DNA from: a virus
IMG/VR virus record: IMGVR_UViG_3300029448_000055
Location: 1 to 54,835 of that record
DNA length: 54,835 nt
Strand: one strand, 5' to 3'
The notes below the pieces were generated by a model, which saw only the letters and a list, made by a program, of their open reading frames with translations, was not told the DNA's origin and made no database searches. Within the stretch, counting starts at the first letter, position 1, and each line of letters starts with the position of its first letter. The translations under genes and the position numbers were made by a program. Shown here piece by piece: positions 40,578-49,197 of the stretch.

Positions 40578-41048
40578 TCATACTATTCTATATGTACTTC
40601 CGTCAAAAGTCATGGCTATCTTCCTATTATCTTCTGGGTTTGCATAAGAGACATGTACCCAGCCACTATTAGGACTAACGCCATCGTAATATTCTAAAAT
40701 AATCTGATCGTACTCTAAATTTTCTATAATGTAGTTAAACAAACTTTCGTTATCAACAGTTGGTATTTCTATGTCTACTGCTTGCCCTAAACAATGTTGA
40801 CTTTTTGCTGAGCCACCTATGGCTTTGTTTAGTTCTGGGGATCTATAACCACTATTAGGACTAAAAGCAATTTTGTAGTGATCTCTAATTGGTTGTACTA
40901 CATTTTCACAAAGATTAATTAAATTGTTAAGTATTTCTTCATCTTGAATAGAATTATCTATTTCTTTACGTTTAGCAGTTTGACTTTTAACAAACTCACG
41001 GATTGTAAAGTTCTTACTAAGTTTAGTATTTTCGTCCCAATCGTTCAC
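40578..41048 (-). CDS. M15-type peptidase endolysin
   Basis: 156 residues from a GTG at 41048 that overlaps the previous stop as GTGA. A TTG at 41093 would add 15 residues of weak coding. Zinc ligands are His85 and Asp92 in SQHCLGQAVDIE and His132 in WVHVSY, the M15_3 D-Ala-D-Ala carboxypeptidase-like set. GYRSPELNKAIGG is typical. It cleaves peptidoglycan cross-bridges to release progeny. It follows the basic-protein cluster and precedes the holin. Confidence 0.82.
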   Translation of the reverse strand: MNDWDENTKLSKNFTIREFVKSQTAKRKEIDNSIQDEEILNNLINLCENVVQPIRDHYKIAFSPNSGYRSPELNKAIGGSAKSQHCLGQAVDIEIPTVDNESLFNYIIENLEYDQIILEYYDGVSPNSGWVHVSYANPEDNRKIAMTFDGSTYRIV

Positions 41049-41401
41049 GAGTAACTGGTTCTTTTTCTGCGATTTGACATAACTGCGCCACAACCTTTGT
41101 TTAAGCGCGTAACAATACCGCCATCTTTTTTTTTGACAATCGTTTTTACATTGGTTGGTTTACCACCAACGCCTTGAGGCTTGGCTCTTTTTCTAGCTAC
41201 CGCACTTTTTCTTTGAGCTGCTGTCATGCTGTTGGCTTTGGCTCTGGGCACACACTTAGGATATTTTCTTTTTGAACCTTTGACCTTGGCTCGACCACAG
41301 CTTTGAAACTTGCCATCTTTTTTAGGTGCACCGATATCTACCCAATCACCTTTAGGGCCTTTACCAAACCATTCTGTTAAACCGCCCGTAGGTTTTGCCA
41401 T
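41045..41401 (-). CDS. Basic protein, DUF5872-like
   Basis: 118 residues, strongly basic. GLTEWFGKGPKGDWVDIGAP, then FQSCGRAKVKGSKRKYPKCV, then NSMTAAQRKSAVARKRAKPQ, is a conserved marine phage signature that I recall as DUF5872-like and shared with some algal giant viruses. KKKDGGIVTRLNKG carries a GG motif. It may bind DNA in the virion. Confidence 0.6.
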   Translation of the reverse strand: MAKPTGGLTEWFGKGPKGDWVDIGAPKKDGKFQSCGRAKVKGSKRKYPKCVPRAKANSMTAAQRKSAVARKRAKPQGVGGKPTNVKTIVKKKDGGIVTRLNKGCGAVMSNRRKRTSYS

Positions 41402-41682
41402 TACTTGTACCCACCACCGCGTTTTTTATAAGTTCTAACCAACCAAGCATTAGCATAAGCTGAAGGATAAACTTTAAATTTACGTTTGGCTTCAGCTTTT
41501 ACTCTAGAGTACAGAGCTGGATTAGTTGGCTTAGCACCGCTTTTCTTTTTCTTAACGCTACCACCTTTTTTTAATTTAAGAGCGGCCAAGCTTCTAGCTT
41601 GTTTAGCATGTGCGTTACTAGCTTTTTTTAAAGCTTTTGTAACTTTTTTTACCGTTCTTTTTACTTTTTTTCTAGCTACCAT
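41401..41682 (-). CDS. Basic protein with PSAYANAW motif
   Basis: 93 residues with a net charge above +25. The Lys-rich first half includes LKLKKGGSVKKKKSG. The second half reads NPALYSRVKAEAKRKFKVYP, then SAYANAWLVRTYKKRGGG, a motif found in many marine phages and some giant viruses. It shares one base with the 118-residue gene. A DNA-binding virion protein is the likely reading. Confidence 0.58.
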   Translation of the reverse strand: MVARKKVKRTVKKVTKALKKASNAHAKQARSLAALKLKKGGSVKKKKSGAKPTNPALYSRVKAEAKRKFKVYPSAYANAWLVRTYKKRGGGYK

Positions 41683-41997
41683 TTAACACCTCCATCTTTT
41701 TCGTGCTTGTCTTAATCTAGAATTAGGATTCTTTGCTGCCTTTGGAAACTTTTTCATTTGTCCAGCGGATCTAGCACAAAAAGATTTACGACGTTTGGCT
41801 GCTTTGCTACCTTTTTTTACCTTGCCAGTTACTGCTGTTTTTAATTTAGATCCTGGGTTTAACTTTCGATAAGCTTTGACTCCAGCTTTAGTCATACCAG
41901 CACCAGATTTTGTCGCACGAAAATTCTTTTTATTTCTAGCTGGCATCTTGCCTTTCTTTCTAGTCGTCTTTGCCATTTGTGCTCTACTGATTGCCAC
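41683..41997 (-). CDS. Basic protein, DUF6321-like
   Basis: 104 residues from a GTG at 41997, or from an ATG at 41976. The start MAISRAQMAKTTRKKGKMP repeats the capsid protein N-terminus (MAISRAQLAKE). The core GVKAYRKLNPGSKLKTAVT, then KRRKSFCARSAGQMKKF and SRLRQARKRWRC, matches a family I recall as DUF6321. Cysteines are conserved. It forms a trio of basic genes with its two neighbours. Confidence 0.58.
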   Translation of the reverse strand: MAISRAQMAKTTRKKGKMPARNKKNFRATKSGAGMTKAGVKAYRKLNPGSKLKTAVTGKVKKGSKAAKRRKSFCARSAGQMKKFPKAAKNPNSRLRQARKRWRC

Positions 41998-42144
41998 TTA
42001 TTTGTTTCTTATTTTTATAAATGTTTTGCGTCCCAAGGCTTGATTTCTTTTCATCTTGTTTTCTGCTTGTTCTAAAGTAGCATTACGCATAATTGGTATT
42101 TCTACCCCATGTTGAAAAACATCATATTTACTTTCTTCGGTCAT
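41998..42144 (-). CDS. Small basic protein
   Basis: 48 residues (EESKYDVFQHGVEIPIMRN, then a basic end). Coding is supported by a gap of only 9 bases to the upstream gene and by direct adjacency to the next. The ribosome site (GAGGAATAAT) is fair. The function is unknown. Confidence 0.4.
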   Translation of the reverse strand: MTEESKYDVFQHGVEIPIMRNATLEQAENKMKRNQALGRKTFIKIRNK

Positions 42145-42153
42145 ATTATTCCT

Positions 42154-42486
42154 CTATGAAATTGTAACGCTAATAGCTCCTAAGCTAGAAGTCATTTGTG
42201 GACTAAATTTAACTTTGCTATCAGCAACAGTAAGTATAGCAAATGGTTCAGTAATGTCGGCAAAACCAACACCATCAAATACTTGCAATGAATTAGTCGT
42301 GGTATTAAAAATAATAGTACCAGCGTTAAAATTTGATTGATCTCTTTCTGTCGTAGTAAATTGTTCAGTATTAATAGGATCAAACTCGCCTAAGTTTAAT
42401 TCTAATAATCTAACCAAACGATTGAATAAATCCGGCGTTACCAAACCATTAGCAATAGGTAATCTAGTGCCTAATAGTTTTGCCAT
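42154..42486 (-). CDS. Small tail-associated protein
   Basis: 110 residues, beta-rich C-terminus. The start AKLLGTRLPIANGLVTPDLFN is followed by NFNAGTIIFNTTTNSLQVF, a pattern of small virion proteins that occur beside tail nozzles in marine phages. Start and upstream stop share one base with the 711-residue gene. It may be a nozzle or needle component. Confidence 0.55.
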   Translation of the reverse strand: MAKLLGTRLPIANGLVTPDLFNRLVRLLELNLGEFDPINTEQFTTTERDQSNFNAGTIIFNTTTNSLQVFDGVGFADITEPFAILTVADSKVKFSPQMTSSLGAISVTIS

Positions 42487-44621
42487 TATCTTCTGCCGTC
42501 AGCTTGAATATCGTAACGAGTTGCCCCTAAACGCCAACCTACACCTAAATTGCCATTGTTACCATCGTTAGACGCTAAACGTACTACTGCTTGTCTGCCT
42601 CTAGCTCTAATGTGGCCTTGTTTAGTGCTTGGTGTAACAGTTGAAGTTTGCCCAGAACTCAACGTATCGCCTGGGAAGTCTCTAGTTTTAGTAACTATAT
42701 TAACGTTAGAAGCTGCATCATCATCTAAAAATTTCACATCTGGTATAACTTTTTTTAGAAAAGAAAAACTATCGCCGTCGCCTAAATCAAAATCAGATGA
42801 CTCAATAAAAACATTGGTCATTTCAGCACCATCATTATCAAAGCCAAACTCATGCTGGTAAAGATAATTACTACCAACAGCTTGTGGGTATTCTTCAATA
42901 TTAGAATCTAACCAAGCAGTTCTATTCAGTTGTCCGTAATACCAAACTTGTTCTTGATAATTGTAGATTACATATCTGTCTATTTCAGTGGCACTAGCAG
43001 AAGGATAGAACCAACCTACTTCAGAATGTTTATTGTTACTAAAGCCGTGTATTTTAAAACCTTGCTCTTGGTTGATATCACTAAAAACATAGTTTCTAAC
43101 GGTGCAAGGTAATTGTTGCACTGTACCATTGTATAAATAGAAAGAATCGTAACTCATAAAGAAGACACCGCTAGGCGCAGTAATCGCTGCTTTAGGTCCT
43201 ATTAGCCCAGTGTTTTCATTTATTAAATTTAAACCAAAGGTAAATGGTGGCCCAATAAATTGCATACTGTAAATGGCAGTATCAGTAAAAACAATTATCT
43301 CTTGTCTGGCTTTTACTGCACCAATAATCTTAGAACCAGAGGATAGTCTTAGTGACCCAGCTGTATTGGTTGTTAAGGTTCTAAAATCTAATGGGTTTTC
43401 TTGATCACTAAAAGCAATAAGCATGGGATCTATCTCGCCAGATCTCGAGTCGTTAACAATTGGATCTGTGCCAAAAACAATTAAATGTCGATCGGTTTCT
43501 GAAGTTAAAACTTGTAAGCCTACTGTTGGCACTTGATTTGCGCCTGTTTGACTACTTAGCTCAACTGCTCTATTGCCTGTACCATTATTTTCAACCCAAC
43601 GATAAACACCACCACCTCGAACATTTAAAATTAAATCTTCACCGTAGTTGTCATGACTCCAAAGTCTTAAATTATTTAATGAAGTTTCTACTCCAGAAGT
43701 TGCAGCCACACCCCAACCATTAAAGTCATTAGCAGCATCAGCATTGCCTGTAACTAATTGCACAGTGGCACCATCACTATGTGCTGCTGCTGTAGTTCCT
43801 TGCACGCCACGAGTACAACTGCTCAAAGTATTTGTAGAAACTGACCCGATAGTTATTAATTCTTCACCTATTAAAATAGTATCATTAGCTACAAAGCCAG
43901 TAGCACTGGTTAATATTATAGTGGTGTCAGAATTAGAGATACCACCAGAATCATTTAAAGTTGTAGTCAAAGCACCATCTGTATTACCGCCCCAAAGTCC
44001 AGCACCCCAACCTGTAGACCTAACTACAATATCTAAACCAGTATTTATTTGATAAGAACCATCTGTGCCTGAGCCACTATTACCTGTATCACTACTATTA
44101 GCGGTAACCGTACTACCAGAAGTATCTTTAGCGGTAATAGTATAAGTATTACCATCAATAATATTTGTTATCTGATATTCTTGATTTAGGACAGTAGCTG
44201 TAATTAAACCACCTAAAGTAGCTGCTCCAGAAATAGTAACAAAATCATTTACTACTGCTCCGTGCGAAGCATCTGTTACTGTTAAAGTTGATGAGCCATT
44301 GGTGGCAGCAAAAGTTATTGAATTGGTGCTGGTTTTTCTAATCGGTGTAATGTCGTTGTAGGCATTGTTGTTCTCAACTACGTAATATTTTAAATGTGTG
44401 CCTATTCCTAAATATTTAACCCCAACTAAAGATACAAAATTATGCAAGGCCCTAGCTGTGCCTTGATAAGTAGAAGTTAAAAGTTTTTGCCAGCCACCAA
44501 ATTTTTCAGGCAAGCCCATGCGAAAACGAATTAAGTTGCAATCAAACCAACTGCTACCATTATCGTATGAAGTACCTTCACGATTTATTCCAGGTTGAAA
44601 AGTTATTTTTTGTAGAGCCAT
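42486..44621 (-). CDS. Tail nozzle-like protein
   Basis: 711 residues. QKITFQPGINREGTSYDNGS, then RFRMGLPEKFGGWQKLL, is the N-terminus of a conserved podovirus tail protein of the T7 gp12 or P22 gp10 kind. Around residues 95-160 an inserted Ig-like module (SSTLTVTDASHGAVVNDFVT) is visible. LIVFGTDPIVNDS and SMQFIGPPFTFGLN belong to the propeller-like body. The C-terminus is basic. It forms the hexameric end of the tail tube. Confidence 0.7.
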   Translation of the reverse strand: MALQKITFQPGINREGTSYDNGSSWFDCNLIRFRMGLPEKFGGWQKLLTSTYQGTARALHNFVSLVGVKYLGIGTHLKYYVVENNNAYNDITPIRKTSTNSITFAATNGSSTLTVTDASHGAVVNDFVTISGAATLGGLITATVLNQEYQITNIIDGNTYTITAKDTSGSTVTANSSDTGNSGSGTDGSYQINTGLDIVVRSTGWGAGLWGGNTDGALTTTLNDSGGISNSDTTIILTSATGFVANDTILIGEELITIGSVSTNTLSSCTRGVQGTTAAAHSDGATVQLVTGNADAANDFNGWGVAATSGVETSLNNLRLWSHDNYGEDLILNVRGGGVYRWVENNGTGNRAVELSSQTGANQVPTVGLQVLTSETDRHLIVFGTDPIVNDSRSGEIDPMLIAFSDQENPLDFRTLTTNTAGSLRLSSGSKIIGAVKARQEIIVFTDTAIYSMQFIGPPFTFGLNLINENTGLIGPKAAITAPSGVFFMSYDSFYLYNGTVQQLPCTVRNYVFSDINQEQGFKIHGFSNNKHSEVGWFYPSASATEIDRYVIYNYQEQVWYYGQLNRTAWLDSNIEEYPQAVGSNYLYQHEFGFDNDGAEMTNVFIESSDFDLGDGDSFSFLKKVIPDVKFLDDDAASNVNIVTKTRDFPGDTLSSGQTSTVTPSTKQGHIRARGRQAVVRLASNDGNNGNLGVGWRLGATRYDIQADGRR

Positions 44622-44657
44622 TTTTTTATTTTACACAAAAAAAATAAACTACATAAG

Positions 44658-44867
44658 CTAGAAGAGTGATGTTTTTATCATAAAGCCAGTAATAGTTAGC
44701 ATTAGAGTACCAAAAAAAACTAGCCCAGCTCTAATGCTTTTGTTTATTGATTTTACTTCGGTTTCAATTGTTTCTAATCTACGCCAGTTTTCACGCCATC
44801 TAACTTCGCAAGCTGCCTCATGTGCTGATAATCGTTTATCTATTTCTGCAACAGTTGCTCTAGCCAT
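44658..44867 (-). CDS. Small membrane/coiled-coil protein, spanin or XhlA-like
   Basis: 69 residues. A coiled-coil first half (ATVAEIDKRLSAHEAACEVR, then LETIETEVKSINKSI) leads to a single membrane helix AGLVFFGTLMLTITGFMI. This order resembles XhlA-type lysis accessories. The preceding 36 bases are AT-rich with no terminator. Confidence 0.5.
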   Translation of the reverse strand: MARATVAEIDKRLSAHEAACEVRWRENWRRLETIETEVKSINKSIRAGLVFFGTLMLTITGFMIKTSLF

Positions 44868-44868
44868 T

Positions 44869-44988
44869 TTATTCGTTAAACCAATTTTTTAAATTGTATT
44901 TAATTTGTTCGTATTTACTAGGTGAAAATTTTCTCAGAGCAACCACCCCTAAAATCACTATGCCTAAAATTACTATTAATGTTTCCAT
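44869..44988 (-). CDS. Very small membrane protein
   Basis: 39 residues: METLIVILGIVILGVVAL, then basic and aromatic residues (KYEQIKYNLKNWFNE). AGAGGTAG precedes the ATG. Only 1 base separates its stop from the next start. The shape matches the 52-residue protein at 14866. Confidence 0.5.
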   Translation of the reverse strand: METLIVILGIVILGVVALRKFSPSKYEQIKYNLKNWFNE

Positions 44989-44990
44989 AT

Positions 44991-45287
44991 CTACCTCTTG
45001 TTTATTGATATTAAAGGATTACCACTATCATCTTGTTTTTTCTGTATGGCATCAACTTTATCTTGCAAAGCTTTTATTTCTGTTTGTAGTACTAAAATTT
45101 CTTTTTCTATGACTACATCAGTATCAGTTAAGGCTTGTAATTCTTTTTTATAAGAAACACCTGAACGCTTTTCAACTGCTTCTAACCTAGTCACATACCC
45201 AGCACCAGTATAACCAAAACCAGCAATAGTACTAACTAAAGCAGCCACTGCGATTAATTGTCCTAATTTTCCTTTAAGCCATTCCAT
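44991..45287 (-). CDS. Spanin-like inner-membrane protein
   Basis: 98 residues. The N-terminal helix LIAVAALVSTIAGFGYTGAG (about 11-30) is followed by a long coiled coil (IEKEILVLQTEIKALQDKVDA) and a polar end. This architecture (short cytoplasmic start, membrane helix, periplasmic coil) fits an inner-membrane spanin, but no outer-membrane lipoprotein gene is seen overlapping it. Confidence 0.5.
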   Translation of the reverse strand: MEWLKGKLGQLIAVAALVSTIAGFGYTGAGYVTRLEAVEKRSGVSYKKELQALTDTDVVIEKEILVLQTEIKALQDKVDAIQKKQDDSGNPLISINKR

Positions 45288-45288
45288 A

Positions 45289-47196
45289 TTATAAATTCGG
45301 TTGTGTTGCTTTTATTTTAACAAGATTTTGATAATTTGCATCAAACATTTGTATAAAAGCAGACTCATTATCAAGTATTATGTTATCAGTATAAATGGCT
45401 TTAGCTTTGTACCAATCCATCTTATTAGGTAATTTCGTAGTTCGATAAGCATCAAACCCAGGTACGTAGTTTATGTAGTTAATTATTTTTTCTTCTTCAC
45501 CGTATTCGTTATTAGCAACTCTTTCTTCAACAACTTGGTCAGCTTGATCTTCTAAATTTTGAGCAATAATATTATCAGCAATTGTATCTGCTTCTGATTT
45601 TTCTATTTGTTGAACGTTATCCATACTGTTTTGATCTGTGGTATCTGCATTAATACTAACAACAGTTGTCACAATACTTTCAGATCCTATATCTGTAATA
45701 TTTTGTGTGCCAGTATTTACAGAATCCATATTCATAGTATCAAAGCTCACACTCATATTGGCGTTTGTTTGTCCAGAACCACTACTACCAATTGCATGTA
45801 TATCATTTCCAGCGGTAGTGCCACTAACACTATTAGCTGCAGCACTAACTGTTTGTGCCACTACGTCTAATTGAGTCTGCGTGATACCAGATTTTTCATC
45901 TATTTTACCTATTGCTATAGCTTCTACTTCTATTTCTACTACTTCTTCTATTTCTGGTTCTTCAAGCTCTACTATTATTTCTTCTACTTCTTCTTCGTAC
46001 TGTGGTTCAAAATACTCTTCTATTATTTCTTCTAACTCTTCTATAAAAATTTCTTCTTCGATAAATTCTTCAGAAAAAAATTCTTCTTCTAAACGCATAG
46101 TTAATTCAAAAGGTTGTTCAAAAGGTGTTAAAGCTATAAGTTCAATTGGTAATTCATATAGTTCTGGTAGTGGATCTAACTCAAACACGGTTTCTTGACG
46201 AAAAGAATCTTCTATGAATACAGGTTGAAAATATGATTCCTCTACACGCATAGGTTCAAAAAATACCTCTTCTTCATAAAAGAAAAATTCTGGTTCTTCA
46301 ATAAAAGTACCCATTGCCATAAGCTCTTGTTCATCAATAAAACCATAATCAAATTCTTCTTCTTGCACAAAATAACCAATGTCTTGTTCAAATCTATAGC
46401 CAGCACAAAACGGAGCATATTGCGGATCTATGTCACATTGTTGATCGTCAAAAGCTTCCCAATAGCCAGGGCAACTCATATCATTAAGTGGGTTAGAACA
46501 ATCAATACTGCTACCGTTACCGGAGCCAACCCCATATAAAGAGCCACCATTTTCTAAACCAGAGTTTGCTATAGAGTTATTCCAATCAACAGTTACGCAA
46601 GTGCCTGAGTTAGTGGTACCCGTGCTACATTCATCATAAAATAAATACGTATATTTTTCTGTGCTGTTACCAGCTTCACCAATAAGTACATCATGTGTTT
46701 GTATATCTAAATCACCATATCTGTACTCAAAAGTATTATTAGGCCACAGTATTATTTCAAAACTATTGTCACTACCACTACGATTGTATTCACGCAGTTC
46801 ATACCAACCAAAAATCATTTTGCTTGAGTCTCCCCAAGATTTCATTCTTGCATTGCTATCTCTAATTAAGTCTGTCCAAAAAGGGTACATGGTATAAGTA
46901 TGTTGACCGGTTAATGGATCTGGCGTGTAATCATTACAATAAGCGCCACTAGTTTTAAAATGCAAACAACCATTGGTGGCCATACGCGCTTGACTAAAAG
47001 TTTGATCGTAAAAAGTAAAATTAAAAGATAAGTCTATAGCTGGTGAAACACCATCATCTGCTACTTCATAAGCTAGTTCGCCTTCAAAATTATTGGCGTT
47101 AGTTTGTAGTTGATATAAAGGTTGGTTTGCTTCTGGGATGTAGTTGCTAAAAATAAAACTACTAAATAAAGCCAGACTAACTATACTCTTTTTCAC
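45289..47196 (-). CDS. Exported protein with nidogen-like domain
   Basis: 635 residues from a GTG at 47196. The signal peptide is MKKSIVSLALFSSFIFS (about 1-22). Residues 50-190 carry the nidogen-like pattern: RMATNGCLHFKTSG, MYPFWTDLIRD, then YRYGDLDIQTHDVLIGEAG. From 280 to 440 the chain is Glu/Phe-rich with repeats such as EEEVFFEP and IEELEEIIEEY, probably an acidic stalk. The end is Asn/Ser/Thr-rich, then mixed. It should be secreted or surface-bound from the infected cell, or built into the virion tail. It overlaps the upstream gene by 20 bases. Confidence 0.6.
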   Translation of the reverse strand: MKKSIVSLALFSSFIFSNYIPEANQPLYQLQTNANNFEGELAYEVADDGVSPAIDLSFNFTFYDQTFSQARMATNGCLHFKTSGAYCNDYTPDPLTGQHTYTMYPFWTDLIRDSNARMKSWGDSSKMIFGWYELREYNRSGSDNSFEIILWPNNTFEYRYGDLDIQTHDVLIGEAGNSTEKYTYLFYDECSTGTTNSGTCVTVDWNNSIANSGLENGGSLYGVGSGNGSSIDCSNPLNDMSCPGYWEAFDDQQCDIDPQYAPFCAGYRFEQDIGYFVQEEEFDYGFIDEQELMAMGTFIEEPEFFFYEEEVFFEPMRVEESYFQPVFIEDSFRQETVFELDPLPELYELPIELIALTPFEQPFELTMRLEEEFFSEEFIEEEIFIEELEEIIEEYFEPQYEEEVEEIIVELEEPEIEEVVEIEVEAIAIGKIDEKSGITQTQLDVVAQTVSAAANSVSGTTAGNDIHAIGSSGSGQTNANMSVSFDTMNMDSVNTGTQNITDIGSESIVTTVVSINADTTDQNSMDNVQQIEKSEADTIADNIIAQNLEDQADQVVEERVANNEYGEEEKIINYINYVPGFDAYRTTKLPNKMDWYKAKAIYTDNIILDNESAFIQMFDANYQNLVKIKATQPNL

Positions 47197-48076
47197 AGGT
47201 GCGTCGGCTCTTTCTTACGCCTTTATGATTCTTGCTTCTAGTGCAACTTTGCATAAATTTATCTTTGCGCTCTAAGTAATCTGGTCGATCTAATTTATTA
47301 TCAATCCAAGCAGCTGAAGCATCTTCACCTATTTTGCCCATGTAAGGACAAGGCGTACCAGCCATTTCCATAGCCTTAAATACTCTAGAGTCCTGACAAA
47401 GAATTGCTACCGAAGCTACTTTCATACCCGTATCGTATAAATATTTTGATAGTTTTAAACGCTCACAGTTTTCGTCTCTAACCGCTTTACCGCCAGACAA
47501 ACCAAAGAGCTGGCCTTGAAATGCGCCTGATACTCCAGTCGTACAAAGATCTTGCGAGTAAGACATAATGCTAGGCGCGATAGCAGAAGCTGGTGGCGAG
47601 TTTATATCTTGTTCAATTTTTTGTGTAGAAGTAGAAGTGTTGTTATTAGTATTAGTAGCAGTGTTGTTATTGGTATTTACATTTTGATTGTTAGTGCTAA
47701 CAGAACTAGTGCTATTACTAGTATTATTACTGGTTGAATTATTAGTATTATTATTAGTATTGCTATTTGTTACAGTTTGAGTAGCAGTAGAATTAACATT
47801 ACTAGTGCTAGTACTAACATTAGTATTTGAATTGGTGTTGGTATTTGCATTAGTAGAAACATTGGTATTGGTATTATTATTGGTATTGGTATTGGTATTT
47901 GTGTTGTTATTAGTATTATTGTTGGTATTAGTATTTGTTGTAGTAGTACTGTTAACAGTATTTAAACTATTACCTTCACAGTATTGAGATCCCATAGTGC
48001 AATCGCCAGTTTGTGCTGCTTGCAAATAGCTGGTTATTAAAAAAAGGGCACCAATAAAAATCAAGCGTTTTAACAT
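47177..48076 (-). CDS. Exported protein with Asn/Thr-repeat stalk
   Basis: 299 residues from the ATG at 48076, which overlaps the upstream stop (TGATG). A longer start exists but lacks a reason. Signal peptide LKRLIFIGALFLITSYLQA, then GDCTMGSQYCEG. Residues 40-151 are almost only Asn, Thr and Ser. The C-terminal domain (SQDLCTTGVSGAFQGQLFGL, AILCQDSRVFKAMEMAGTPC, then YMGKIGEDASAAWIDN) is conserved in marine phages, Cys-containing and of unknown function. It is likely the stalk and head of a surface or virion-tip protein. Confidence 0.6.
   Translation of the reverse strand: MLKRLIFIGALFLITSYLQAAQTGDCTMGSQYCEGNSLNTVNSTTTTNTNTNNNTNNNTNTNTNTNNNTNTNVSTNANTNTNSNTNVSTSTSNVNSTATQTVTNSNTNNNTNNSTSNNTSNSTSSVSTNNQNVNTNNNTATNTNNNTSTSTQKIEQDINSPPASAIAPSIMSYSQDLCTTGVSGAFQGQLFGLSGGKAVRDENCERLKLSKYLYDTGMKVASVAILCQDSRVFKAMEMAGTPCPYMGKIGEDASAAWIDNKLDRPDYLERKDKFMQSCTRSKNHKGVRKSRRTCEKEYS
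47624..47957. repeat. Asn/Thr trinucleotide tract
   Basis: About 334 bases of AAT/ACT/ACC-type triplets encode residues 40-151 of the exported protein. Runs such as (AATACC)n could expand or contract by slippage while keeping frame, so allele length may vary between related phages. Confidence 0.65.
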
Positions 48077-49188
48077 CAGGCCGTCCTTTTCCACATATAA
48101 ACAACTATGTATGGGTTCATAATAGAGAAACTAGAGCCACTACCAGTAGAACCTGTGGTTCCACTTACACTGCCACTAAAACCGTGAGTGTGACTAGAAG
48201 TAAATGTTGCAGTATTTCCACTTAAAGCAGCTTCCTCTAAAGTGTTACGACCAGCAGTAAAATTATCAGCAGAGTAGTTAGGAAATTTACCAGTGGTAAT
48301 TGTTGCTGTACCAGCATCTGTAGTACCGCTAAAGCTGGCGCTAAAGCTGTGATCATGCGAAGGTAAATTTGAAGTAGATAAGGTAACTGTTGAATCTCCA
48401 CCTGTACCACTAAAAGATCCACCTGAGCCAACCATAACTCGACCAGCACCAAAAGCTTCCCAAGTTCCAAAACCTAATAAACTAGATGGATTAGTACTGC
48501 TAGTTGCATTTACATAAATTGAACCTACTGGATAAACTCCTGCTAGTGCCGCAGCTAAAGTAGTTTTAGTATCTATCTGAGTTTGTATAGCTGAAGTAAC
48601 GCCATCTAAGTATTGAAATTCGGCGCTACTAACAGAGCCATTAGCAATTTTAGCAGCATCAATTGCTGCCGCAGATTTTATATCAGCATTAACAATGTTA
48701 GTGATTGTGTTGTTATCAGAGTCAATTGATTTGTTTGTTAAAGTTTGCGTGCCAGTTAGATCTACTAAACTTAAATCGTAAACTGCAGCTCCAGAACCAG
48801 CACCATCGGTAGCAACAACTTTTACTGCGCCATTTGGTATTTGTACGTTAGCGCCACTACCTTGAGAAATATTAATTGCTTGACTACCACTAGTGCTATT
48901 TTCAATAATCCAAACTTTAGAAACTGTATTAGGTCCTAATGTTAAAGTTCTAGTAGCACTTAACGTGGCTGAGGAAGTTACTTTTAAATATAATTTTCTA
49001 ATTTCATCAGTAGCACCATCTGCCATAGTTTCAGTGGCATCGGCATCGGAACTAAAACAATCTTTAGTACCACGGGCAAACCCCTCAGCAACTAATTCCA
49101 AATTAGTGTTGGTTGAAGTACCCCAGGTTCCTGATTCGTCACCTGTACTAATTTCTTTTAACCTTAAATCGTTAACGTAAGTTGCCAT
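48076..49188 (-). CDS. Fiber with T4 gp10-like C-terminal collar domain
   Basis: 370 residues. N-terminal TYVNDLRLKEISTGDESGTW is a known phage fiber start. Residues 80-210 are beta-helical-like. The C-terminus has YPVGSIYVNATSSTNPSSLL, GFGTWEAFGAGRVMVG, TSNLPSHDHSFS, FTSSHTHGFSG and MNPYIVVYMWKRTA, the pattern of T4 gp10/short-fiber collar domains with histidine-rich loops. It is a tail fiber or adhesin candidate. Confidence 0.75.
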   Translation of the reverse strand: MATYVNDLRLKEISTGDESGTWGTSTNTNLELVAEGFARGTKDCFSSDADATETMADGATDEIRKLYLKVTSSATLSATRTLTLGPNTVSKVWIIENSTSGSQAINISQGSGANVQIPNGAVKVVATDGAGSGAAVYDLSLVDLTGTQTLTNKSIDSDNNTITNIVNADIKSAAAIDAAKIANGSVSSAEFQYLDGVTSAIQTQIDTKTTLAAALAGVYPVGSIYVNATSSTNPSSLLGFGTWEAFGAGRVMVGSGGSFSGTGGDSTVTLSTSNLPSHDHSFSASFSGTTDAGTATITTGKFPNYSADNFTAGRNTLEEAALSGNTATFTSSHTHGFSGSVSGTTGSTGSGSSFSIMNPYIVVYMWKRTA

Positions 49189-49197
49189 GTTGTTCCT

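Noticed and set aside
45638-45874. Plus-strand open frames over the Glu/Phe-rich and fiber regions
   Set aside because: They mirror repetitive minus-strand genes (GAA/TTC and ACT/AGT codons), lack ribosome sites and have low-complexity products.
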